Assembly: GCF_900277125.1 (NCBI RefSeq)
Contig: NZ_OPYN01000221.1
Coordinates: forward strand, 52,529 to 116,528
Origin: Pseudomonas inefficax
GTDB lineage: Bacteria; Pseudomonadota; Gammaproteobacteria; Pseudomonadales; Pseudomonadaceae
Length of the DNA stretch: 64,000 bases
Reading direction: 5' to 3'
Shown here: piece by piece, positions 37,765-46,776 of the stretch
Position numbering within the stretch: the stretch's first letter is position 1
Layout: every line of letters starts with the position of its first letter
Program-made: the position numbers and the translations under genes
Notes under the pieces: generated by a model
The model's input: the letters and a program-made list of their open reading frames with translations, nothing else
Told to the model about the DNA's origin: nothing
Databases searched by the model: none

Positions 37765-38472
37765 ATGGCCACCGAGCAAGCCCACAAACGCGGCCACAGC
37801 CGCGCCCATGACCTGGTCTCCAGCCTGACGCAACAGATCCTGTTGGGTACCTTCAAACCAGGCGACAAGTTGCCCTCGGAGAACAGCCTGGTGCGCGAGC
37901 ATGGGGTCAGCCGCACCGTGGTTCGCGAGGCCTTGTCCAAACTGCAGGCCTCGGGGCTGGTTGAGCCACGCCACGGTATCGGTACGTTCGTGATGGAGCG
38001 CCAGGCCCAGCCCGGCCTGCGCATCGCTGCGGAAAGCGCAGCCAATGTGCGCGACCTGCTGGAGCTGCGCATCGGCCTGGAAGGCCAGGCCGCCGCCCTG
38101 GCTGCGCTACGCCGCGAGGAGGGGCACCTGACGCGCATGCGCCAGGCGCTGGATGACTACCAGGACTTGGCCGCCGCTGGCGACAGCTGTATCGAGGCCG
38201 ACCGGCGCTTTCACCTGCTGATTGCCGAGGCCACTGGCAACCTGTACTTCACTGAAATGCTGTTGCAGCTGGGCAGCGGCCTGATCCCGCGCAACCGCAT
38301 GGCCTTGGCCGAACGTAGCGGGGCGAAGCTGGCGCGGCAGGCATACCTGGCCAACCTCGAGCATGAGGCGATCCTCAATGCCATCCGCCGGCAGGACCCG
38401 GACGCGGCGCGGGCAGCGATGTGCCTGCACCTGTCCAATAGCCGCGACCGGCTACTGCCCGAACAGGCCTGA
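37765..38472 (+). CDS. FadR-type GntR regulator of the glucarate genes
   Basis: Regulator of 235 residues: winged helix (LPSENSLVREHGVSRTVVREALSKLQASGLVEPRHGIGTFV, residues 37-77) and FCD domain with metal ligands (DRRFHLLIAEATGNLYF, LEHEAI). It is divergent from gudP-gudD, and two identical FadR-type palindromes lie between them, so it most likely represses that operon and itself, with glucarate or a breakdown product as inducer (inference). Confidence 0.88.
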   Translation: MATEQAHKRGHSRAHDLVSSLTQQILLGTFKPGDKLPSENSLVREHGVSRTVVREALSKLQASGLVEPRHGIGTFVMERQAQPGLRIAAESAANVRDLLELRIGLEGQAAALAALRREEGHLTRMRQALDDYQDLAAAGDSCIEADRRFHLLIAEATGNLYFTEMLLQLGSGLIPRNRMALAERSGAKLARQAYLANLEHEAILNAIRRQDPDAARAAMCLHLSNSRDRLLPEQA

Positions 38473-38481
38473 CACGATCCC

Positions 38482-38602
38482 CTGTAGGAGCGGCCTTGTG
38501 TCGCGAAAGGGCCGCAGAGCGGCCCCAGGATTTCAGCGATTATGCAAAAATTGCTGGGGCCGCTTCGCAGCCCTTTCGCGACACAAGGCCGCTCCTACAA
38601 AG
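38482..38602. repeat. long palindromic repeat, family B
   Basis: CTGTAGGAGCGGCCTTGTGT...GGGCCGCAGAGCGGCCCC, then the inverse arm GGGGCCGCTTCGCAGCCCTT...CGCTCCTACA. Fills the convergent gap between the glucarate regulator and the MDR oxidoreductase. Confidence 0.85.
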
Positions 38603-38622
38603 AGAACCGCGTCGGGCCCTGG

Positions 38623-39633
38623 TTACCAGGTCAGGCAGATCTTGCCGAAATGCCGGTTGCTCTCCTGATAACGGAATGCGTCGACGATCTGCTCCAACTC
38701 GAAATGCTTGTCTACCACTGGCCGCAGGCCATTGGCATCGATCGCCCGCACCATCGCCTGTTGCTGGGCACGGCTGCCAACCAGCACGCCCTGCAGGCGA
38801 ATCTGCCGCACCAGCGCCTGCACCAGCGGCAACTGCCCGGCCACGCCGGTGAGGATGCCGATCAACGACACATGCCCACCAATGCGCGCGGCAATCATCG
38901 ATTGCTCCAGCGTCGCCGGGCCACCTACTTCGATCACATGGTCGACACCGCGGTTGCCAGTCAGCTCGCGCACTTTCTCACCCCAAGCCGGGGTGCTCTT
39001 GTAGTTGATCAGGTGATCGGCACCCAAGGCCTTCAGGCGCTCCAGCTTGGCGTCGCTGGAAGAGGTGGCGATCACCGTCGCGCCGGCCAGCTTGGCAAAC
39101 TGCAGCGCGAAGATCGACACACCGCCAGTGCCCTGCACCAGCACTGTATCGCCAGGCTTGAGGTGGTCGTCGCTCATCAACGCACGCCAGGCAGTGAGAC
39201 CGGCCGTGGTCAGCGTGGCAGCTTCAGCATGGCTGAAGCCCTTGGGCGCCAGGGTGAAGGCGCTGGCGCGAGCGGTGACCTGTTCACGGGCGTAACCATC
39301 GATACCGTCGCCGGGGACCCTGGCGAAGCCTTCCACATTGGCCTGCCCGTCGAGCCAGTCGGGGAAGAAAGTGCTGACCACATTGTCGCCGACCTGGAAC
39401 TCGGTGACGCCGCTACCCACCGCGACCACCTCGCCAGCGCCATCGGCCATGGGGATGCGCCGCTCGCTCGGGCCCCACATGCCGCTGACCACGGCGAAAT
39501 CGTGGTAGTTGAGAGAGCTGGCGTGCAGGCGCACGGTGATCTCGCCGGCCTCGGGTGCAGAGGCTTCGCAGGTGCCGACCTCGACCTTGTCGTAGCCGCC
39601 GCCGGGTTGTACGTAGATGGCCTTGTTGGTCAT
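38623..39633 (-). CDS. MDR-family NAD(P)-dependent alcohol dehydrogenase
   Basis: Medium-chain dehydrogenase/reductase of 336 residues: GroES-like domain (residues 25-125), then a Rossmann domain with VLVQGTGGVSIFALQFAKLAGATVIATSSSDAKLERLKALGADH near residues 165-205. Catalytic zinc Cys/His residues of classical alcohol dehydrogenases are missing (no GHE motif), so it is closer to the quinone oxidoreductase-type group. Substrate unknown. Single gene between REP elements. Confidence 0.85.
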   Translation of the reverse strand: MTNKAIYVQPGGGYDKVEVGTCEASAPEAGEITVRLHASSLNYHDFAVVSGMWGPSERRIPMADGAGEVVAVGSGVTEFQVGDNVVSTFFPDWLDGQANVEGFARVPGDGIDGYAREQVTARASAFTLAPKGFSHAEAATLTTAGLTAWRALMSDDHLKPGDTVLVQGTGGVSIFALQFAKLAGATVIATSSSDAKLERLKALGADHLINYKSTPAWGEKVRELTGNRGVDHVIEVGGPATLEQSMIAARIGGHVSLIGILTGVAGQLPLVQALVRQIRLQGVLVGSRAQQQAMVRAIDANGLRPVVDKHFELEQIVDAFRYQESNRHFGKICLTW

Positions 39634-39685
39634 GGGTGGGTCTCCGTTCAGGGAATAGATTGGGGTTCAGCATAGACAGGTCCGG

Positions 39686-39778
39686 CCTCTTCGCGGGTGA
39701 ACCCGCTCCCACAGGTTGAGCGCTGGTCTTGAGCTCGGTGCGGTCCCTGTGGGAGCGGGTTTACCCGCGAAGAGGCCC
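39686..39778. repeat. inverted pair of P. putida REP elements
   Basis: GGCCTCTTCGCGGGTGAACC... and its inverse GGGAGCGGGTTTACCCGCGAAGAGGCC, separated by about 30 bp. It lies between the HAD gene end and the MDR gene start. Confidence 0.92.
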
Positions 39779-39797
39779 GCACAGGCGACACAAAAAT

Positions 39798-40388
39798 TCA
39801 GCCCAGCATCACCTTCAATGCCCGGCAATCGGCCGCATGCCAATCCACCAGCTCCGGCCACGGATTGTCCGGCAGGTTCACCAGCACCGTGCGCGCCCCT
39901 GCGGCCCGCCCACAGTCCAGGTCAAACCGGTAATCCCCCACCATCACCAGCTCACCTGGTGCCACACCCCAGGCATTGGCTATTTTCAACAGCCCATCCG
40001 GGCTTGGCTTGGGCGCCGCTTCGTCACGCCCGAGAATGTGCTCCACCGGAAAGCAGTCCGCCAGGCCGATGGCCTCCAGCGTCACATGCGCCAGCTCGCG
40101 GGCATTGCGGGTCAAAATGCCCAGCCGGCAACCACGCTCGGCCAGTTCGCGCACCAGCTCCACCGCCCCGGCGGCCGCTGTGGAGGCAATTGCCAGGTCA
40201 CGCTCATGCTCCAGCAGCCAGGCATGCTTGGCCGCCGCTTCATCCGCTGGCAAGGCTGCCAGGTGGGTGAGGATGTCGTGCTCGGCAGGGATATCCAGCG
40301 CCACCCGGATAGCGGCAAAATCGTGCACGGCCACGGTCAGGGTGCCGTCCATGTCGAACACCCAGTTGCGCAGTTCGCCCAGGCTCAT
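39798..40388 (-). CDS. HAD-superfamily phosphatase
   Basis: Hydrolase of 196 residues. Motif I FDMDGTLT (nucleophile Asp12), motif II LTRN near residue 100, Lys near 129 (APKPSPDG) and motif IV MVGDYRFDLDCG. It resembles phosphoglycolate-phosphatase-like enzymes (subfamily IA), but the substrate cannot be told. Its ATG overlaps the tesB stop codon by 4 bp, so translation is coupled to tesB. A longer upstream frame lies inside tesB. Confidence 0.9.
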   Translation of the reverse strand: MSLGELRNWVFDMDGTLTVAVHDFAAIRVALDIPAEHDILTHLAALPADEAAAKHAWLLEHERDLAIASTAAAGAVELVRELAERGCRLGILTRNARELAHVTLEAIGLADCFPVEHILGRDEAAPKPSPDGLLKIANAWGVAPGELVMVGDYRFDLDCGRAAGARTVLVNLPDNPWPELVDWHAADCRALKVMLG

Positions 40389-41254
40389 GCCCAGTCCTTG
40401 CGGTGACGAATCAGGCCTTCCTGGCACGACGAGGCCACCAGTTGCCCGGCCTGGTTGAAGATGCTGCCGCGGCAGAAGCCGCGGGCATTGCCTGCCCAAG
40501 GGCTGTCGGTGGCGTACAGCAGCCACTCATCGGCACGCAGGTTGCCATGGAACCACAGCGAATGGTCGAGGCTGGCGATCTGCATGTCACGTTGCCACAC
40601 CGATTTGCCATGGGGCAGCAACGAAGTGGTCAGCAGGCCAAAGTCCGAGGCGTAGGCCAGCATGTATTTGTGCAGGGCGGGGATATCGGGCAGGCTGCCG
40701 TCGGCGCGGAACCAGGCGTACTTCACCGGGTCGCCAGGCTTGGGGTTGAACGGGTCGCGTTCGGTGACCGGGCGTATCTCGATCGGCTTGGCGCACAACA
40801 CCTTGTCGCGAATGCGCTCGGGCAACCGGTCGGCCATGGCCCTGGCCAGCTCGACTTCAGTTGGCAGGTTCTCCGGGCCGACCACCTCGGGCATCTGCGC
40901 CTGGTGCCCGAAACCTTCCTCGTCGTACTGGAACGAGGCGCTACAGGTGAAGATCGGCTGGCCCTTCTGAATCGCCGTCACCCGCCGGGTGCTGAAGCTG
41001 CCGCCATCGCGCACGCGGTCCACCGAATACACTACCGGCAGGCTGGCATCGCCAGGGCGCAGGAAGTAGCCGTGCAACGAATGCACATGGCGTGCATCCT
41101 CGACCGTCTGGCTGGCCGCCGACAACGACTGGCCCAGTACCTGCCCGCCGTACAGCTGGCGAAAGCCCAGGTCCTGGCTGCGTCCACGGAACAGGTTCTC
41201 CTCGATGGACTCGAGGCTCAACAGGTCGACCAGGTCGTCCAACACATGACTCAT
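40385..41254 (-). CDS. tesB: acyl-CoA thioesterase II
   Basis: Double hot-dog thioesterase of 289 residues that cleaves medium and long acyl-CoA. Conserved N-terminal FRGRSQDLGFRQLYGGQVLGQSL and C-terminal LDHSLWFHG, with catalytic Asp near residue 207 and partner residues in SPWAGNARGF. The start MSHVLDDLVDLL is conserved; an ATG six codons upstream is less likely. Operon with the HAD phosphatase gene. Confidence 0.95.
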   Translation of the reverse strand: MSHVLDDLVDLLSLESIEENLFRGRSQDLGFRQLYGGQVLGQSLSAASQTVEDARHVHSLHGYFLRPGDASLPVVYSVDRVRDGGSFSTRRVTAIQKGQPIFTCSASFQYDEEGFGHQAQMPEVVGPENLPTEVELARAMADRLPERIRDKVLCAKPIEIRPVTERDPFNPKPGDPVKYAWFRADGSLPDIPALHKYMLAYASDFGLLTTSLLPHGKSVWQRDMQIASLDHSLWFHGNLRADEWLLYATDSPWAGNARGFCRGSIFNQAGQLVASSCQEGLIRHRKDWA

Positions 41255-41350
41255 CGGGGGTTCTCCTAGCAAGGCAAACAGGTCTCTACAGCACTCTTAT
41301 GAAGGCAAATGATACAGGGTTTGTCATTCGCGCCGGGCATGGCCATGCAT

Positions 41351-41920
41351 TCAGGCGCGCAGGGTACGCTCCCAGTGAGCGCGGTCGATGCGGTACAGCA
41401 CATGCGGGCGCAGCGGATGGCCCACGGGCAGGCGGGGGTGTTCGAAACTGCCATTCAGGTCCTGCTGCATACCGATGGCCTGCATGACCTTTTGCGACGG
41501 CAGGTTGCTCTCGCTAGTGAACGACACCACCTCCTCCAGGCGCAATTGGGCGAAAGCACAGCGCAGGCAGGTCCACGCCGCCTCGCTGGCGAAACCCAGG
41601 CCCCAGTGACGGCGTGCCAGGCGCCAGCCGATCTCCACCGCCGGTGTGAAATCGGCATCGAACCCTACGTGCAGCAACCCGGTCATGCCGATGAAGGCAC
41701 CGCTGTCCTTGCGCTCCAGGGCCCACAAACCAAAGCCGTACTCATTGAAATGCCCGCGCACACGGCCGATCAGCGCGGCTGCCTCCAGGCGGGTCAGCGG
41801 CGCCGGGAAGTAGCGCATCACCTGCGGGTCGGCACACAGGGCGGCGAACTCGCGCAGGTCGTCGTCGTGCCATTGGCGCAGAACCAGCCGCGCGCTTTCC
41901 AGTTGCAGGATTGGGGTCAT
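41351..41920 (-). CDS. GNAT acetyltransferase, RimJ/RimL-like
   Basis: Acetyl-CoA-dependent N-acetyltransferase of 189 residues. The N-terminal pattern LESARLVLRQWHDDDLREFAALCADPQVMRYFP is typical of the Acetyltransf_3 family, and the acetyl-CoA loop is in IGWRLARRHWGLGFASEA near residues 97-114. GGAG lies eight bases before the ATG. Acceptor unknown. Upstream of the tesB operon on the same strand, with a 96-bp gap. Confidence 0.88.
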   Translation of the reverse strand: MTPILQLESARLVLRQWHDDDLREFAALCADPQVMRYFPAPLTRLEAAALIGRVRGHFNEYGFGLWALERKDSGAFIGMTGLLHVGFDADFTPAVEIGWRLARRHWGLGFASEAAWTCLRCAFAQLRLEEVVSFTSESNLPSQKVMQAIGMQQDLNGSFEHPRLPVGHPLRPHVLYRIDRAHWERTLRA

Positions 41921-42098
41921 CGGGTGTGCTCCGGTTTTACCGTGTTGCAGTTTACAGCGTAGGCGCGGGTGCCGGTTTCACCCAGCCGGCGCGCCCGAAT
42001 GCAATTTTCACACGCCCTTCACCGCCCCCCGACAGGACAGTTGGCAGGATGCCAGCAACACCGTCGCGCCGGCCGCGACCACGCCAACGGAGCAACAC

Positions 42099-42785
42099 AT
42101 GTTATCGAGCAACACCTTGGGGCACCCTGCCATCCACGCCCGGCGCAAGCGACGCCTGACCCGCAAAGCCCTCGGTGCCGCCCTTGGCCTGTGCATGGTC
42201 GTGGCGGCGTTGAGCACCTGGCTTGCGACGAGGACGCACATCGTGGAGCTTGGCAACGATCGACAATTGAGTGACAGCGGCCTGCTGCAGGACTGGGCCG
42301 ACGGTGCGGTGATCGTGATGATCCGCCACGCCGAGCGCTGCGACAGCGCCCCCGGCCCGTGCCTGGACGACCCCACCGGCATCACCGTGGCCGGCAGCCA
42401 GGCTGCCGGGCGCGTTGGCCAGGGGTTGCACCGGTTGGGCCTGGACAACGCCGACATGCTCAGCAGCCCGAAACTGCGTACTCGGCAAACCGCGCATTTT
42501 ATCCTTGGCCAGGCGGTGGCCAGCGGGGACTGGCTGGAGGGATGCGACAAGCAGTTCGCCAGTGAAGCGCTGGCGCATAAACGCCCCGGACACAACCTGG
42601 TGCTGGTGACTCACAACGGCTGCATCGATCACTTCGCCCGCCAGCAGCATGTTGTGGGTGGCGAGCGTGAGAGCGGCTATGCCAGTGCGCTGTTCGTTTC
42701 GGTGGATGGCAATGGCAAGGCGCGCATTCTCGGTCGCCTGAACGAACCGGACTGGCAGCGGGTGCTGGCCAGCATCGCGAAATAA
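42099..42785 (+). CDS. membrane-anchored histidine phosphatase
   Basis: Protein of 228 residues. A single N-terminal membrane segment (residues 24-43: ALGAALGLCMVVAALSTWLA) anchors it toward the periplasm. The phosphoglycerate-mutase-like domain has the catalytic RHAE (MIRHAERC near residues 75-80) and a second His in LVTHNGCIDHF. It resembles PmrG/Ais-type phosphatases acting on LPS core heptose phosphate, but the substrate is not proven. Confidence 0.85.
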   Translation: MLSSNTLGHPAIHARRKRRLTRKALGAALGLCMVVAALSTWLATRTHIVELGNDRQLSDSGLLQDWADGAVIVMIRHAERCDSAPGPCLDDPTGITVAGSQAAGRVGQGLHRLGLDNADMLSSPKLRTRQTAHFILGQAVASGDWLEGCDKQFASEALAHKRPGHNLVLVTHNGCIDHFARQQHVVGGERESGYASALFVSVDGNGKARILGRLNEPDWQRVLASIAK

Positions 42786-42812
42786 CACGTCAATCGTCCA
42801 GGCTGTCACTAT

Positions 42813-42911
42813 TCCCTGTAGGAGCAGCCTTGTGCTGCGAAGAGTCCATAACCGCCACAGAAAATTGTCCTCCATGACGGCCCTTTCGCAGCACAAGGCT
42901 GCTCCTACACG
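42813..42911. repeat. long palindromic repeat, family B variant
   Basis: CTGTAGGAGCAGCCTTGTGC and the inverse GCACAAGGCTGCTCCTACA flank about 60 bp. It is a diverged copy (GCAGCC/TGTGC instead of GCGGCC/TGTGT) lying between two plus-strand genes. Confidence 0.85.
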
Positions 42912-42968
42912 TGATCGGCCAGCAAGCTCATGGCAAGATCAGCACTGGCCCCGATTGCGACCTCACCC

Positions 42969-43883
42969 ATGCCGTTGCCGCTGATCTACCACGAAGACTA
43001 CAGCCCGGAGTTCCCTGCCGAACACCGCTTCCCCATGGACAAGTTCCGCCTGCTGCACGACCACTTGATCGACAGCGGGCTCACCACCGACCAGGCCCTG
43101 CTGCGCCCGGACATATGCCCCAACGACATCCTTGCCCTGGCCCACGACCGCAGCTACATCGAGCGCTACATGAATGGCGACCTGTCGCGCGAGGACCAGC
43201 GCCGCCTCGGCCTGCCCTGGAGCGAAGCCCTGGCCCGGCGTACCGTGCGCGCCGTAGGTGGCTCGCTGCTGAGCGCCGAGATGGCGCTGCAGCACGGCAT
43301 TGCCTGCCACCTTGCAGGCGGCACCCACCACGCCCATTACGACCACCCTGCCGGCTTTTGCATCTTCAACGACCTGGCCGTGATCAGCCACTACCTGCTG
43401 GAAGCTGGCCGGGTACACCGGGTGCTGATCTTCGACTGCGATGTGCATCAGGGTGACGGCACCGCGCGCATACTGCACGACACGCCAGACGCCATCACCG
43501 TGTCGCTGCATTGCGAACAGAACTTCCCGGCGCGCAAGGCACAAAGCGATTGGGACATCCCCCTGCCCCGCGGTATGGGCGACATGGCCTACCTGAAGGT
43601 GGTGGACGACGCTCTCAACTACCTGCTGCCACTCTATCGACCGGACCTGGTGCTGTATGACGCCGGGGTCGATGTGCACAAGGATGACGCCCTGGGCTAT
43701 CTGCAACTAACCGATGCAGGCGTTGCCGCCCGTGACGAAGCAGTGCTGCGCCACTGCCTGGGCCGCGACATCCCGGTGGTGGGTGTGATTGGCGGTGGCT
43801 ACAGCAAGGATCGCGCAGCGCTGGCCAGGCGCCATGGCATCCTTCATCACAGCGCGGCGCGCGTCATCGGTTGTTCACAATGA
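42969..43883 (+). CDS. histone-deacetylase-like amidohydrolase
   Basis: Zinc amidohydrolase of the class IV HDAC/AcuC group, 304 residues. Catalytic HH pair in GGTHHAHYDHPAGFCIFNDLAV (near residues 116-137), and zinc ligands Asp/His/Asp in FDCDVHQGDGT and YDAGVDVHKDD. It acts on acetylated lysines or polyamines; substrate unknown. The start MPLPLIYHEDYSPEFP is chosen because family members begin there; the frame runs 13 codons further upstream. Confidence 0.92.
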   Translation: MPLPLIYHEDYSPEFPAEHRFPMDKFRLLHDHLIDSGLTTDQALLRPDICPNDILALAHDRSYIERYMNGDLSREDQRRLGLPWSEALARRTVRAVGGSLLSAEMALQHGIACHLAGGTHHAHYDHPAGFCIFNDLAVISHYLLEAGRVHRVLIFDCDVHQGDGTARILHDTPDAITVSLHCEQNFPARKAQSDWDIPLPRGMGDMAYLKVVDDALNYLLPLYRPDLVLYDAGVDVHKDDALGYLQLTDAGVAARDEAVLRHCLGRDIPVVGVIGGGYSKDRAALARRHGILHHSAARVIGCSQ

Positions 43884-44030
43884 CTGTGGAACCGCTTGTG
43901 GATAACCTGCGGGAAAGGCGCTGCAGCCCTTTACAAACAAGGCCTGCAGAGTAGTGATCATTTTTTGATCAGTGCTTCCACAGGCCGCGCTGCGCTAGAA
44001 TGCGCTTCTTTTCCACAGCCGCTGCCCACC

Positions 44031-45272
44031 ATGCCTGATCTGAGCCACGCCTCCCCTCCTCTCGCTGTCGTCATCGGCGGCGGCCCAGCCGGCCTGATGG
44101 CCGCCGAAGCACTGGCCCAGGCGGGCCTAGCGGTCGAGGTGTTCGATGCAATGCCTTCGGTAGGCCGCAAGTTCCTGCTGGCGGGTGTCGGTGGCATGAA
44201 CATCACCCATTCCGAGCCCTACCCGGCGTTCGTCAGCCGGTATGCCGAGCGCCAGGGCGAAATCGCTGCGCTGCTGCAAGACTTCGATGCCGACGCCTTG
44301 CGCCAGTGGATTCACGGGCTGGGCATCGAAACCTTCGTCGGCACCTCAGACCGGGTATTTCCCACCGACATGAAAGCCGCGCCACTGCTGCGCGCCTGGC
44401 TCAAGCGCCTGCGCGACAGCGGCGTAGTTATCCACACCCGTCACCGCTGGTTGGGCTGGAATGCCGAAGGAGCATTGCGGATTGCTTATCCACAAGGCGA
44501 GCGGCTGGTGAAGGCCGCCGTGGTGGTGCTGGCGCTGGGTGGCGGCAGCTGGGCGCGACTGGGCTCTGACGGCAGCTGGCAGCCGCTGCTGGCCGAACGA
44601 GCTGTGGATATCTCGCCATTGCAGCCCAGCAACTGCGGTTTTGAAGTGGCAGGCTGGAGCGCGCTGCTCAAAGACAAGTTCGCCGGTGCGCCGTTGAAGA
44701 ACATTGCCCTCAGCATTCCCGGCAGCGCGCCGCGCAAGGGTGAGTTCATCCTGACCGCGCAGGGTGTGGAAAGCAGCCTGGTGTATGCATGGTCAGCTCC
44801 GGTGCGCGAGGCCATCAACCGTGAGGGCCATGGGGTGTTGCTGTTAGACCTGTTGCCGGACAAGCCTGTGGACAAGATTGCCCGGGCGCTGGCCAAGCCA
44901 CGGGGTTCGCGCTCCATGGCCAAGCACCTGCACAGCCAGCTGGGTATCGATGGGGTCAAGGCGGCGCTGTTGCGCGAGCTGACCGATCAGGCGACCTTTG
45001 CCGACCCTGATGCCTTGGCGAAGGCGATCAAGGCCTTGCCGATAACGCTGGTGCGCACACGGCCACTGGACGAGGCGATAAGCAGCGCGGGAGGGGTGCG
45101 TTTCGAGGGGCTGGATGAGGGCTTGATGCTAAAGGGCATGCCGGGGGTGTTCTGTGCTGGCGAGATGCTGGACTGGGAGGCGCCTACCGGGGGGTATTTG
45201 CTGACCGCGTGCTTTGCCAGCGGGTTGCGCGCCGGGCGGGCGGCAGCAAGCTGGCTCAAATCCCGAGGTTGA
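44031..45272 (+). CDS. BaiN/HI0933-type flavoprotein (TIGR03862 type)
   Basis: NAD(P)/FAD-dependent oxidoreductase of 413 residues. FAD dinucleotide motif VVIGGGPAGLMAAEALAQAGLAVEVFD at residues 13-39, GRKFLLAGVGGMNITHSE near 45-62, and C-terminal FAD loop GEMLDWEAPTGGYLLTACFASG. The physiological reaction of this family is not known. The start at 44031 is taken from the GGGPAG position. The preceding 147-bp gap carries DnaA-box-like 9-mers. Confidence 0.9.
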   Translation: MPDLSHASPPLAVVIGGGPAGLMAAEALAQAGLAVEVFDAMPSVGRKFLLAGVGGMNITHSEPYPAFVSRYAERQGEIAALLQDFDADALRQWIHGLGIETFVGTSDRVFPTDMKAAPLLRAWLKRLRDSGVVIHTRHRWLGWNAEGALRIAYPQGERLVKAAVVVLALGGGSWARLGSDGSWQPLLAERAVDISPLQPSNCGFEVAGWSALLKDKFAGAPLKNIALSIPGSAPRKGEFILTAQGVESSLVYAWSAPVREAINREGHGVLLLDLLPDKPVDKIARALAKPRGSRSMAKHLHSQLGIDGVKAALLRELTDQATFADPDALAKAIKALPITLVRTRPLDEAISSAGGVRFEGLDEGLMLKGMPGVFCAGEMLDWEAPTGGYLLTACFASGLRAGRAAASWLKSRG

Positions 45273-45277
45273 CACCG

Positions 45278-45372
45278 CTCCCCTGTGGGAGCGGGTTCAC
45301 CCGCGAAACATGCGACGCGGTGTATGGCACGGGCTTCGCCCGTGTTCGCGGGTGAACCCGCTCCCACAGGGA
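45278..45372. repeat. inverted pair of P. putida REP elements
   Basis: CTGTGGGAGCGGGTTCACCC... and its inverse GGGTGAACCCGCTCCCACAG with the inner palindrome CACGGGCTTCGCCCGTG. In the convergent gap between the flavoprotein gene and rhlE. Confidence 0.92.
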
Positions 45373-45389
45373 CCGTGTAGGCCGCGAAT

Positions 45390-46721
45390 CTACGGCTTAC
45401 GCTTGCGCGGCCCACCATTGAAGCTCGGCACCTTGCGCACCGCCTTCACCGCCGGCTCCGCACTGCCTGCTTCAGCGCTGTCCATCCAGCGCCCCAACCC
45501 GCGCTTGGCGCTGTTTTCCTTCGGCTTCTTGGGCTTTTTCGGTTTCTTGATCACCTGGCCACTGGCGTCGGTCATCGGCACCCGGTGGTCAGGGATGAAG
45601 TCCGGCTCTTCATGACGCGGCAGGGTCTGCCGGGTCAGCACTTCGATCGCCGCCAGCAGCTGCACTTCATCGGCACACACCAGCGAGATCGCCTCACCCT
45701 TGTTGCCCGCCCGCCCGGTACGCCCGATGCGGTGCACGTAATCCTCGGCAACGATCGGCAGGTCAAGGTTGACCACCAGCGGCAAGTCATCGATATCCAG
45801 GCCGCGAGCCGCCACATCGGTCGCCACCAGCACCTGGATTTCGCGGGCCTTGAAGCTGTCCAGCGCGCGCTGGCGGGTAGCTTGCGGGCGGTCACCATGG
45901 ATACCGTCGGCATTCACACCCTCGGCCAGCAAGCGTTCCACCAGTTGATCGACGCCATTGCGAGTCTTGGCGAACACCAGTACCTGCTTCCAGCGTTGCT
46001 TGCGCAGCAGGTGGCAGAACAGGTCGACCTTGCGCTTTTTATCCACAGGCACCAGCCACTGCTTGACGCTGCTGGCCGTGGCATTGCGCGGGCTGACTTC
46101 GATGCTCAGCGGGTCATTCAGGGCCAGCCCCGCCAGCATGCGAATCTGGTCGGAGAAAGTGGCAGAGAACAGCAACGTCTGGCGCTTGCGTGGCAGCGCC
46201 GCGTACACGGACTGCAGCTCTTCGGCAAAGCCCAGGTCGAGCATGCGGTCGGCTTCGTCCAGCACCAGGGTCTGCACCTGGTTGAACTTCACGGCGTTCT
46301 GCCGGAACAGGTCGAGCAAGCGCCCTGGGGTGGCCACCAGCAGGTCGACACCACGGCGCAGGCGCATCATCTGCGGGTTGATGCTGACTCCGCCATACAC
46401 CGCATAGGTACTCAACGGCAGGTTCTCGGCGTACTCGCGCACGTTGTTGTGCACCTGCTCGGCCAGCTCACGAGTGGGCACCAGCACCAGTGCGCGGATC
46501 GAGTTGCTGGCCACCTTCTCGCCTTCCAGCGCCAGGCGCTGCAGCACAGGCAGGGCAAAACCCGCTGTTTTGCCGGTGCCGGTCTGGGCCGCGGCCATCA
46601 GGTCGCGGCCGGCCAGCACGGCGGGGATGGCCTTGGCCTGCACCGGCGTCGGGGTGGTGTAGTCCAGTTGCTGCAGGGTGCGCAGCAACGGTTCGATCAG
46701 GCCGAGTTTGGCGAAATTCAT
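45390..46721 (-). CDS. rhlE: DEAD-box ATP-dependent RNA helicase, RhlE type
   Basis: RNA helicase of 443 residues. Q motif and AAQTGTGKT (Walker A, near residues 44-52), PTRELA, ATPGR, DEAD (VLDEADRMLDLGF near 150), SAT, then helicase C domain with ATDVAARGLDID and HRIGRTGRAG. A short basic tail with KKPKKPKKPK repeats likely binds RNA. Acts in ribosome assembly or RNA decay. Assigned to the RhlE group rather than SrmB or CsdA from the core motifs. Confidence 0.93.
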   Translation of the reverse strand: MNFAKLGLIEPLLRTLQQLDYTTPTPVQAKAIPAVLAGRDLMAAAQTGTGKTAGFALPVLQRLALEGEKVASNSIRALVLVPTRELAEQVHNNVREYAENLPLSTYAVYGGVSINPQMMRLRRGVDLLVATPGRLLDLFRQNAVKFNQVQTLVLDEADRMLDLGFAEELQSVYAALPRKRQTLLFSATFSDQIRMLAGLALNDPLSIEVSPRNATASSVKQWLVPVDKKRKVDLFCHLLRKQRWKQVLVFAKTRNGVDQLVERLLAEGVNADGIHGDRPQATRQRALDSFKAREIQVLVATDVAARGLDIDDLPLVVNLDLPIVAEDYVHRIGRTGRAGNKGEAISLVCADEVQLLAAIEVLTRQTLPRHEEPDFIPDHRVPMTDASGQVIKKPKKPKKPKENSAKRGLGRWMDSAEAGSAEPAVKAVRKVPSFNGGPRKRKP

Positions 46722-46776
46722 GGCAATACCGTCAGGGGGTTCAGCGAAGGCGGCAAGTTTACCGCATCGCCCCTGT

